Origin: Neisseriaceae bacterium | GTDB lineage: Bacteria; Pseudomonadota; Gammaproteobacteria; Burkholderiales; UBA11063 | Direction: 5' to 3' | NCBI GenBank assembly: GCA_947470205.1 | Contig: CANISK010000010.1 | Span: forward strand, 1-15,411 | DNA: 15,411 nucleotides | In this document: piece after piece, positions 1 through 6,396 of the stretch | How the letters are laid out: the number at the start of each line of letters is the position of its first letter | How positions within the stretch are numbered: position 1 is the first letter of the stretch | Translations under genes and position numbers: made by a program | Notes under the pieces: generated by a model | The model's database searches: none | The model's input: the letters and a program-made list of their open reading frames with translations, nothing else | What the model was told of the DNA's origin: nothing

Positions 1-150
1 AATAAATTTTTATTTTCGGTAATTTATATTTGAGTAATCTTATTGGTAATAAAGATGTTTAAAGATAAATATTGATTCTATATTTTTGAGGTTTTTATAG
101 TAATTTACCAGATTTTTAGGTTTCATATTACGTATTGGAAAAGTTACGGG

Positions 151-846
151 TTAAATTTGATGCAAATTTAACATGCCTCCATCTAAAATAATGTCATTGC
201 CTGTCATGAAATTATTTTGTTCAAGCATCAACACAACAGAATAGACATCTTCTACAGTTCCACAATGACCAGTATAATAAGTGTTGCTATAATCCTTTAA
301 ACCGCCGTTGTATTTTTTTCTAATCATTGGTGTATCTATTGTTGCTGGAGATATTGAGTTAATAAAAATTTTATCTTCAGCATGCTCAATTGCTGCCACC
401 TTTGTCATGTTAATAATTGATGCCTTTGCTGCGCTATATGCAATAAAATTTTTCATTCCAATAGAGCCTGATACACTGGCAATATTTATTATTTTGCCAC
501 CTCCATTTGATTTCATTATTTTGATTTCTTGTTTTAATGCGTTAAATGAAGGTAAAAAATTTTGTGCCCATTGAGTGCTTATCTCTTTTGCTGAAAATTG
601 AATTAATTTGTCTCGTATACATGATACACCAGCACAATTGATGGCTAAATCTATTCGTGGTATCTTTTCAAATGTAGCAATAGTCATTTCTTCGTCGCAC
701 AAATCACATATATATGAAATTAAATTTTCTTCATTATTTTTTTCACGATCAATCACAATTACCTGATATTCTTTTTTAGTATATTGTTGTGCAATATATT
801 GACCAATACCAGATGCTCCGCCAGTAACAACAACATATTTTTTCAT
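151..846 (-). CDS. Short-chain dehydrogenase/reductase (SDR family oxidoreductase)
   Basis: Encodes a 231-residue classical SDR, a cytosolic NAD(P)-dependent oxidoreductase acting on an unknown hydroxyl/carbonyl substrate. Visible motifs are the cofactor loop TGGASGIG (residues 8-15), an acidic CDL at 48-50, NCAG at 70-73, and the catalytic set N96, S124, Y137 and K141 (YSAAK), with family-typical spacing. The ISPATIDTP stretch (165-173) and the C-terminal LDGGM are also typical. The length is normal for the family. I chose the ATG at 846 because it starts the protein just before the first beta strand and has AAGGGGG upstream; an in-frame ATG at 885 would add 13 residues with no Shine-Dalgarno sequence. 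It stands alone with no linked pathway gene, so the substrate cannot be named. The resemblance to 3-oxoacyl-ACP reductases is general only. The family call is secure; any finer function is not. Confidence 0.9.
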   Translation of the reverse strand: MKKYVVVTGGASGIGQYIAQQYTKKEYQVIVIDREKNNEENLISYICDLCDEEMTIATFEKIPRIDLAINCAGVSCIRDKLIQFSAKEISTQWAQNFLPSFNALKQEIKIMKSNGGGKIINIASVSGSIGMKNFIAYSAAKASIINMTKVAAIEHAEDKIFINSISPATIDTPMIRKKYNGGLKDYSNTYYTGHCGTVEDVYSVVLMLEQNNFMTGNDIILDGGMLNLHQI

Positions 847-857
847 TATTATAATTT

Positions 858-864
858 CCCCCTT
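858..864 (-). promoter_or_regulatory. Ribosome binding site deciding the SDR start
   Basis: AAGGGGG on the minus strand lies 11 nt upstream of the ATG at 846. The spacing is long but usable. It lies inside the reading frame of the alternative start at 885, which argues for the shorter protein. Confidence 0.45.
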
Positions 865-885
865 AAAGTTATATAAAAATTTCAT

Positions 886-917
886 ATTATAGTATGATTA
901 TATTATGGTTATACTAT
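886..917 (-). promoter_or_regulatory. Candidate -10 box and palindromic operator of the SDR gene
   Basis: A TATAAT hexamer on the minus strand (886-891) lies about 40 bp upstream of the SDR start. It overlaps a 29-bp palindrome at 889-917 centred on 903: the outer 7 bp match perfectly (ATAGTAT/ATACTAT), and only three inner positions depart from symmetry, each as G/T. A dyad over a -10 box is typical of a repressor operator. No regulator gene is adjacent and no convincing -35 was found. Part of the symmetry may simply reflect AT-rich sequence. Confidence 0.35.
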
Positions 918-1182
918 CATATTTCTTGAAGTATAAAAATATTGCAAAACAACAGAATAAAGATTGTATTTAAAACACATCGTTCCAATTGCCTCATTAA
1001 TTGCCTTATTTTGACTTAATACAGTGTTTATTATGAAAGCCTTTATCATAAGTTTATTTAGCAATCATAAGCTTCCGAAGAGGTTTTTTATTTTTCAATA
1101 TTGGCTAAAATAAGACTCGCGGAAATTTCTGGGATTATCTGTTAGAACCCCTAACCACAAAAATGTCGCTAGGTTCTAAGTT
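918..1182. other. Gene-free AT-rich region between the SDR promoter and the array end
   Basis: No coding frame of credible length or composition was seen on either strand. It contains a weak terminator-like hairpin (1069-1096) and an inverted repeat at 1142-1149/1172-1179 (TTAGAACC/GGTTCTAA) immediately before the leader-distal end of the array. The latter could fold at the 3' end of the pre-crRNA, but no U-tract follows it, so it is not called a terminator. Confidence 0.5.
1069..1096 (+). terminator. Weak rho-independent terminator-like hairpin
   Basis: On the plus strand a 7-bp stem (two G-U pairs) closes a CGAA tetraloop and runs into T6-A-T5. No plus-strand gene lies upstream that would need it, so it may be fortuitous or a relic of a lost gene. 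Confidence 0.25.
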
Positions 1183-1210
1183 TTTCTAAGCTGCCTATGT
1201 GGCAGTGAAC

Positions 1211-1267
1211 AATTGTCACGTTTTGAGTAAATTTATTTGTTTCTAAGCTACCTATGTGGCAGTGAAC
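1211..1267 (-). repeat. Short terminal spacer and degenerate penultimate repeat
   Basis: The leader-distal spacer (1211-1239) is 29 nt instead of 32, and its neighbouring repeat (1240-1267) has one substitution at 1250 inside the hairpin stem. Decay at the oldest end is normal for CRISPR arrays and supports the orientation given. Confidence 0.85.
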
Positions 1268-1447
1268 AATTAATAAACTATAACGCATTTTATAAGTGCT
1301 TTCTAAGCTGCCTATGTGGCAGTGAACTCATACTAAACAGGCAGGTGTGCCAGTTGAGATTTCTAAGCTGCCTATGTGGCAGTGAACTTATTTTGTAATA
1401 GTCCGTATCCTGCTATTGTTTTCTAAGCTGCCTATGTGGCAGTGAAC

Positions 1448-1539
1448 CCTGATAATTGGGCTGATGAAGAAGTGGACGATTTCTAAGCTGCCTATGTGGC
1501 AGTGAACGTGGAGTGGGGCGTTGAGTTGCCTGATAATTG
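1448..1539 (-). repeat. Two overlapping spacers from one target locus
   Basis: Spacer 1508-1539 ends with CCTGATAATTG and spacer 1448-1479 begins with the same 11 nt. Joined, they give 53 nt of one target with an open plus-strand frame reading VEWGVELPDNWADEEVD. The base pair following the first protospacer in this composite is GG, which is CC on the crRNA strand. Both spacers run in the same direction. Confidence 0.85.
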
Positions 1540-1627
1540 TTTCTAAGCTGCCTATGTGGCAGTGAACAAGACGTCCTAAGTATGCAGGTATATCCTGATT
1601 TTCTAAGCTGCCTATGTGGCAGTGAAC

Positions 1628-1839
1628 GCTATGACCAGTGGGCTTTTCTAACTCATGTATTTCTAAGCTGCCTATGTGGCAGTGAACTAATAATATAATT
1701 GATAATATATTTGCATGAATTTCTAAGCTGCCTATGTGGCAGTGAACGCTTAGCATATGAAGAATTATCAATAACTCTTTTTCTAAGCTGCCTATGTGGC
1801 AGTGAACGCGATAACTAAGGGGCTTTTCTAACTCATGTA
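1628..1839 (-). repeat. Pair of homologous spacers (1628-1659 and 1808-1839)
   Basis: The two 32-nt spacers are identical over their last 20 positions and differ at positions 3, 6, 9, 11 and 12 of the plus strand. Four of the five differences fall every third base, as expected of protospacers in diverged copies of a coding sequence. The register is identical, so the same PAM position was used in both. Confidence 0.85.
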
Positions 1840-2587
1840 TTTCTAAGCTGCCTATGTGGCAGTGAACCAAATACCCCATGTTATGTTATAATATTGTCAT
1901 TTCTAAGCTGCCTATGTGGCAGTGAACGATAGTGAAATAGATAATAACGAAGTGGATGGTTTCTAAGCTGCCTATGTGGCAGTGAACATTTTGTTGTTTT
2001 TGTAATTCGATATCAATCTTTTCTAAGCTGCCTATGTGGCAGTGAACGCATTAGTGATGGGATACATTGTTGCAATAAATTTCTAAGCTGCCTATGTGGC
2101 AGTGAACTTAAGCCGATAAGCGTTTCCAATAGCCCAATTTTTCTAAGCTGCCTATGTGGCAGTGAACACGAAAAATTCAAAGAATACTCATTGCTGTTGT
2201 TTCTAAGCTGCCTATGTGGCAGTGAACATCATGTCCGACCAAAGGTCTATATCTCACGTTTTCTAAGCTGCCTATGTGGCAGTGAACTGATGAGTACAAT
2301 TGCTAAAGATTACAAAATATTTCTAAGCTGCCTATGTGGCAGTGAACACTTTTCTTTGATATAACTTGTGAGCATCGGTTTTCTAAGCTGCCTATGTGGC
2401 AGTGAACAGTGCCACCCACAATACATAAATAACTATACTTTTCTAAGCTGCCTATGTGGCAGTGAACATTAGTATTTGTTGTCCGACTGTTATGCCATTT
2501 TTCTAAGCTGCCTATGTGGCAGTGAACCCGACCAGATATTGAGTATTTACTCCATTTTATTTCTAAGCTGCCTATGTGGCAGTGAAC

Positions 2588-2979
2588 CGTTGCTAATCGG
2601 AATAATTCTTTGATAATCCTTTCTAAGCTGCCTATGTGGCAGTGAACGCTTAATGTCTTCAGCTATTTGATAGGTAATTTTTCTAAGCTGCCTATGTGGC
2701 AGTGAACTAATATGTTCTTCTATTATTTCCGAGATATTATTTCTAAGCTGCCTATGTGGCAGTGAACGTTATAAGTCAAGTATTATTTGTATTTATTATT
2801 TTCTAAGCTGCCTATGTGGCAGTGAACCCGCAGGCGGATCTAATATAGTATTATCATTCTTTCTAAGCTGCCTATGTGGCAGTGAACCCATTAATGCACC
2901 ACCACCGCTTTTAGCATATTTTCTAAGCTGCCTATGTGGCAGTGAACCGTTGCTAATCGGAATAATTCTTTGATAATTT
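2588..2979 (-). repeat. Near-duplicate spacers differing only in the seed (2588-2619 and 2948-2979)
   Basis: The first 30 plus-strand bases are identical and the last two are CC in one and TT in the other. In the crRNA these are the first two, PAM-proximal, spacer bases (GG against AA). Five unrelated spacers separate them, so this is not a simple tandem duplication of a repeat-spacer unit. Confidence 0.9.
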
Positions 2980-3431
2980 TTTCTAAGCTGCCTATGTGGC
3001 AGTGAACTTTGTTAATCAATCCAGCAACCTGCTGTCTATTTTCTAAGCTGCCTATGTGGCAGTGAACCATACACTCATAAAGATAAAATTCAACAACTTT
3101 TTCTAAGCTGCCTATGTGGCAGTGAACTTATCTTTGTATTGAATTGTGTACTCATTGCCTTTCTAAGCTGCCTATGTGGCAGTGAACTTTAACTCTTGGA
3201 CTGCCTACAAGTGCTACGTTTTCTAAGCTGCCTATGTGGCAGTGAACATTACTCATTGACCGAATATAAACCGCTTAACTTTCTAAGCTGCCTATGTGGC
3301 AGTGAACGTGGTTATCCTGTGACTGTGGATTTAGCCAGTTTTTCTAAGCTGCCTATGTGGCAGTGAACAAATGCAAGGGGCATCAATATTATCACGGTTG
3401 TTTCTAAGCTGCCTATGTGGCAGTGAACAAG

Positions 3432-3459
3432 ATTTTAACATAAAAAAATAAACTTACAA
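3432..3459 (-). promoter_or_regulatory. Candidate array promoter at the leader-repeat junction
   Basis: On the minus strand TTGTAA (3454-3459) is followed after 16 bp by TAAAAT (3432-3437). Transcription would begin within the first repeat or just before it. Each hexamer has two mismatches to consensus, and AT-rich DNA gives such matches by chance. Confidence 0.35.
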
Positions 3460-3512
3460 CAATAAACTAGGCGACAATTTATCATTTCCACCAAAGTTTT
3501 TAGCGATTGCTG

Positions 3513-3525
3513 TAAGCTACTGATA
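3513..3525 (-). promoter_or_regulatory. Candidate IHF site in the leader
   Basis: On the minus strand TATCAGTAGCTTA matches the IHF consensus WATCAANNNNTTR at all but one defined position. It lies 85-97 bp from the first repeat. IHF bending of the leader is known to assist integration in I-F systems, which is the inferred role here. Confidence 0.35.
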
Positions 3526-3560
3526 TTATTTAATGTATTAAAGAACGAAAAAATATTGGG

Positions 3561-4151
3561 TTAAAACTCTGGAACTGTTGCATTCGCACTTAGACCATAT
3601 GAGCTAAAACAACCACCCTCCGCATGACCTTTATTCTCTTTATGAATAAACAAGCGGAACTGATGCTGATTGGTCAGACTCTTTAGCTGAACAAACGGTA
3701 AATCAGATGTAGCTATGACATTGTTATAACGTTTCACAGCTTCATCAAAATTAATATCACCTCGCTTAATACGATGACGAGCTAAACGATCAACATTAGT
3801 TTTAAATTGTTTGCGGCTAAATATTACATAACCAGTGATTTTATTTGAAGGTACTTCACGAATCGAGGTAATATGCAAATAGTCACTCAAACGATCCAAC
3901 CAATCCTTTATCTTAAAATTATGTAATTCTTCCTCGCTATTTGCAAACACACGCAATTTAGAGCCTAAAAACCCGATACCCCTTTCTTCATTAAAGCGAT
4001 ATTCAGGAAACGATACACCTATGTTTGATTTATCATTGTGAGCTTTATTTTCCACTAAGGCCAAATGAAGTTGGGCATAAAGTTTTGACCAGATGAAATA
4101 TATTGCAATTTCTTCCTGTGCAATCAGTGTTATTTCTTGATAATAAAGCAT
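3561..4151 (-). CDS. csy4: Csy4/Cas6f, CRISPR repeat endoribonuclease
   Basis: Encodes a 196-residue Cas6f that cuts the pre-crRNA at the base of each repeat hairpin and stays bound to the 3' stem-loop as the head of the Csy complex. Residues expected from Pseudomonas aeruginosa Csy4 are present: H29 in KLYAQLHLALV, S158 (Ser148 equivalent), and Y185 in SSYGLS (Tyr176 equivalent). An arginine-rich helix at about 122-141 matches the one that grips the RNA stem, and the conserved GVSFPE (45-50) and FRLFI (165-169) blocks are visible. The length is close to the usual ~187. The start is the ATG at 4151: AAGGAG lies 7 nt upstream and MLYYQEITL aligns with the family N-terminus. A longer frame beginning at 4223 runs through the end of csy3 and is rejected as a start. 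The gene follows csy3 by 4 nt and is last in the operon. Confidence 0.97.
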   Translation of the reverse strand: MLYYQEITLIAQEEIAIYFIWSKLYAQLHLALVENKAHNDKSNIGVSFPEYRFNEERGIGFLGSKLRVFANSEEELHNFKIKDWLDRLSDYLHITSIREVPSNKITGYVIFSRKQFKTNVDRLARHRIKRGDINFDEAVKRYNNVIATSDLPFVQLKSLTNQHQFRLFIHKENKGHAEGGCFSSYGLSANATVPEF

Positions 4152-4155
4152 TAGA

Positions 4156-5184
4156 TTACTCCTTATCATTTTTATCCTTCCCTTTTTTTTTATCTTTTCC
4201 CTCACCCTGGAAAAGCCCCCCACGAATCAGATTCGCAACAACGTAATTTGCTTGTTCACCGATGTCATTCCCGCCAAGCCAAGACAAAATCAAACTATAA
4301 AGATCTATAGGTGATTTTTCTCTAAATGCTTGACCAATTTGTGTTACCGAACCATAAGGTTCTGCAGCAATCGGAAACTTGGCATCAGGATGATACCAAT
4401 TATCAATCGTTCGTATTGCGTTGCCTATTTTTACATTGTGTATAGCTGCACAATTATCAAGCTTAAACAATTCTTTACCTTTTGCATTCATGTTCATTTC
4501 TTGAGAAGGAAATACATGTTGACCATTACCCAGCTTAGCATAAGCCTCAATTCGCAAAAATACAAAACTATTCTCGCTGCCATTAATTCCTGCTAACATA
4601 TGATTTTTTAGTACGTTCAAATTCACATCACTTTCATTTATAGAAAAATCATTCAATGAATAATCTCTGGCATTAAACTCCAATGGTGTTTCTTTGCCAT
4701 GCAAATAAACCATAATGCGAATTTCCTCAGCGCAAACTCTATTGCGCCACAAATATCGACCGTTAGCAATATTATGTGCGTAGCGTAATGCTAACGTTTC
4801 TAAGCCACTGCCATTTTTCTTAAAATCTCTAACCTTTTCAATTAGAACTTCTTCAAAATCTGGACGATTACATGCGAAAGGTTTTCCTAAATTACCAATT
4901 AGTCTCAAGGTAAAACTTAACCTTAACGTATCTTTATCCATTGGTAAATTAGCATCATCACTATCAGAAGCAACAGGGTTTGGTTGTGACTTTTTATCAT
5001 CATCAATACCATAGGCACTTTGCGTTGATCTATTTTTTCTTTTAGTAATAGGAATTGGTTGCCATTCTTTCGGTTTTTTAATATCATTCCAATTACCAGA
5101 AGACATCAAGCCATCCGAGACTTCCAATTTTCTCTCAAATGAAAGCACACTTGGTAACTCTATTTTTTTATTTGCAGTACTCAC
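4156..5184 (-). CDS. csy3: Csy3/Cas7f, crRNA backbone subunit
   Basis: Encodes a 342-residue Cas7f, six copies of which coat the crRNA spacer in the I-F surveillance complex. Recognisable blocks are SVLSFERKLEVSDGLMSSGNW (about 12-32), LRLSFTLRLIGN (about 86-97), ALRYAHNIANGRYLWRNRV (about 131-149), VFPSQEM (about 224-230), KIGNAIRTIDNWY (about 252-264) and VVANLIRGGLF (about 313-323). The length matches the family. Translation starts at a GTG (5184), not an ATG: AAGGAG ends 7 nt upstream, and the preceding ATG is followed at once by TGA. The C-terminus is a lysine-rich tail (KDKKKGKDKNDKE) containing an A9 run in the mRNA. The gene follows csy2 after 24 bp, the largest gap in the operon, and has the best Shine-Dalgarno site, fitting a subunit needed in excess. 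Confidence 0.98.
   Translation of the reverse strand: MSTANKKIELPSVLSFERKLEVSDGLMSSGNWNDIKKPKEWQPIPITKRKNRSTQSAYGIDDDKKSQPNPVASDSDDANLPMDKDTLRLSFTLRLIGNLGKPFACNRPDFEEVLIEKVRDFKKNGSGLETLALRYAHNIANGRYLWRNRVCAEEIRIMVYLHGKETPLEFNARDYSLNDFSINESDVNLNVLKNHMLAGINGSENSFVFLRIEAYAKLGNGQHVFPSQEMNMNAKGKELFKLDNCAAIHNVKIGNAIRTIDNWYHPDAKFPIAAEPYGSVTQIGQAFREKSPIDLYSLILSWLGGNDIGEQANYVVANLIRGGLFQGEGKDKKKGKDKNDKE
4159..4164 (-). promoter_or_regulatory. Ribosome binding site deciding the csy4 start
   Basis: AAGGAG on the minus strand, 7 nt before the ATG at 4151, lies inside the last codons of csy3. It fixes the csy4 start and couples the two genes. Confidence 0.85.
4183..4191 (-). other. A9 run near the 3' end of csy3, possible slippage site
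   Basis: The csy3 mRNA contains nine consecutive A (GAT AAA AAA AAA GGG). The +1 frame after this run is the csy4 frame, which stays open through the csy3 stop into csy4. Loss of one A in the transcript, or an equivalent ribosomal shift, would give a Csy3-Csy4 fusion. No data show that slippage occurs. Confidence 0.4.
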
Positions 5185-5191
5185 ATCAATT

Positions 5192-5197
5192 CTCCTT
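5192..5197 (-). promoter_or_regulatory. Ribosome binding site for the GTG start of csy3
   Basis: AAGGAG on the minus strand is 7 nt before the GTG at 5184. It lies in the only real intergenic gap between csy2 and csy3 and supports the non-ATG start. Confidence 0.85.
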
Positions 5198-5208
5198 AAA
5201 AATAATAT

Positions 5209-6396
5209 TTAATAAAAATCTAATTCCGTATTGGCAGAGGCACTTTCACTTTCTGACGGTTGATATGCCACAGATTGATTATTTAACAATTGCTTGCATA
5301 AATACCAATTTTCCTCATAGTGATAGTTCCAAAGGCAGTTTTCCAATTCATCACCTGTTTTAATACGATGTACACTCATCCACTCACCGACACTGTGTAC
5401 CGCTTCTACAAAACAGACGGGCGTTTCATAATCTCGCGTATTTTTAACTTTACACTGCTCATATACTGGCGAAATTGCTTTATAACCAACCATAATCGGC
5501 ACCAAATAGCCTGGATTGGGTTTGGGTATATATTCCCAATCCGCATCTGTTTCCTCATTAGGATTAATATATGCCTGCCATTGTTGTAATAACTTGTTAT
5601 TTACCTCATTGGGTTCTAGAGCATCAAAATAATTAATCAAAATATCATCAATGGAATCACTTGAATAACGCTTTTCTAAGTGCTTCAGCCAAATATCTTG
5701 CAACTCTGAACCCCTTGTAATATCGTCTTTAGCCATTCTTGACAGATACTTTGAGATTAGGTCTTGCTTTGGTCTCGCATGCTTCTTTATTGCTGCAAAA
5801 TCAAGCCATGCATCTAATAATTCTGCTTGAGGTTTAATTTTACAAAGTGATTCATAGTGCTCTTTTAAAAAAGATGATCTATCAATCAAGACAAAACCAG
5901 GTAATAATTTTCTTTTAATCAAGCGGATACTTGCTGGTTCAGTGGAAAAAATATCTATGTTAATATCTTCATTAATGACCGTACCACCTGCCAAATGCTG
6001 AATAAGGCAAACATTTTTAAGCCAATCAATAAAACTATCTTTTCTATTCCCAATATTGCCATCACATCTTATCAACAGAGAAACAATCATATTCATTTTT
6101 CCCTCTTCAATCACTGGCGGTGTTGATGATTTATTGTGCGAGCTCAGATAGGGTGGATTACGACTTTGGGTAAATTCTTTTTCATATTTGCCATAAGTAT
6201 GCACATGATGTGAGTGGGAAATTACAGCGCAACCAGACAAATTGATATCACTGAATTTATTTTCTTTACTCAACTTACGAGCTAGATTATGTGTGTAACC
6301 TAAAAAATGTGTAATAGCTGGAAATCCCCAAGTAAAACCAGCAATCGCATTTGCATTTTGAATTTTTAATTTGTTAATCAATATAAATTGGCTCAT
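5209..6396 (-). CDS. csy2: Csy2/Cas5f, crRNA 5'-handle-binding subunit
   Basis: Encodes a 395-residue Cas5f that forms the tail of the Csy complex with Csy1 and caps the crRNA 5' handle. Family blocks are visible: the N-terminal INKLKIQNANAIAGFTWGFP (about 7-26), TQSRNPPYL (about 76-84), PVIEEGKMNMIVSLL (about 93-107), a glycine-rich LAGGTVI (about 135-141), RKLLPGFVLIDR (about 161-172), and the C-terminal GYLVPIMVGYKAISP and GEWMSVHRI. It is longer than P. aeruginosa Csy2 (about 327). The extra length is mainly a charged helical stretch of about 60 residues before GYLVPI, with a short serine/glutamate-rich C-terminal tail. The ATG overlaps the csy1 stop in ATGA, so translation is coupled. 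Confidence 0.95.
   Translation of the reverse strand: MSQFILINKLKIQNANAIAGFTWGFPAITHFLGYTHNLARKLSKENKFSDINLSGCAVISHSHHVHTYGKYEKEFTQSRNPPYLSSHNKSSTPPVIEEGKMNMIVSLLIRCDGNIGNRKDSFIDWLKNVCLIQHLAGGTVINEDINIDIFSTEPASIRLIKRKLLPGFVLIDRSSFLKEHYESLCKIKPQAELLDAWLDFAAIKKHARPKQDLISKYLSRMAKDDITRGSELQDIWLKHLEKRYSSDSIDDILINYFDALEPNEVNNKLLQQWQAYINPNEETDADWEYIPKPNPGYLVPIMVGYKAISPVYEQCKVKNTRDYETPVCFVEAVHSVGEWMSVHRIKTGDELENCLWNYHYEENWYLCKQLLNNQSVAYQPSESESASANTELDFY

Larger units (their letters stand above)
1183..3428 (-). CRISPR. Type I-F CRISPR array, 38 repeats and 37 spacers
   Basis: There are 38 copies of a 28-bp repeat. On the crRNA strand each begins GTTCACTGCC and ends GGCAGCTTAGAAA, with the CTGCC/GGCAG hairpin recognised by Csy4 and an 8-nt CTTAGAAA handle. 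Repeat starts are 1183, then 1240 to 3280 in exact 60-bp steps, then 3341 and 3401. Spacers are 32 nt except 29 nt at 1211-1239 and 33 nt at 3308-3340. Orientation follows from three facts: I-F repeat polarity, a degenerate repeat at the left end, and a leader beside csy4 at the right end. New spacers therefore enter at 3428 and the oldest lie near 1183. Thirty-seven repeats look identical; the one at 1240 carries a single change (1250), which turns a stem G-C pair into G-U. Seven spacers form three related families, listed separately. No spacer was seen to match other sequence in this window. Confidence 0.99.
3429..3560 (-). promoter_or_regulatory. CRISPR leader
   Basis: This AT-rich 132-bp stretch lies between the csy4 stop and the first repeat, on the side where I-F arrays grow. 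It should carry the array promoter and the sites that guide Cas1-Cas2/3 to the first repeat. A candidate promoter and an IHF-like site are listed separately. No clear terminator for the cas operon was found, so read-through from cas into the array is possible. Confidence 0.8.

Noticed and set aside
308..574. Plus-strand open frame within the SDR region
   Set aside because: It is the complement of a strongly conserved SDR gene and has no recognisable features of its own; the same holds for the other short plus-strand frames opposite the cas and coupling-ATPase genes.
847..885. Alternative SDR start at 885
   Set aside because: No Shine-Dalgarno sequence precedes it, and it adds 13 residues before the normal first strand of the Rossmann fold.
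1142..1179. Terminator at the leader-distal end of the array
   Set aside because: The TTAGAACC/GGTTCTAA inverted repeat has a long loop and no U-tract in the direction of array transcription.
1388..1879. A 163-residue minus-strand open frame of repeating VHCHIGSLE units
   Set aside because: It is a readthrough of CRISPR repeats and spacers; the repeated peptide is the translated 28-bp repeat and the 60-bp period is a multiple of three.
1183..3428. Self-targeting spacers against this window
   Set aside because: By eye, no spacer matched sequence outside the array beyond short chance words. A full genome search could not be done.
4152..4223. N-terminal extension of csy4 starting at 4223
   Set aside because: The added residues overlap the csy3 tail, are lysine/arginine-rich without family similarity, and the Shine-Dalgarno site points to the ATG at 4151. 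The open frame is kept only as part of the slippage finding.
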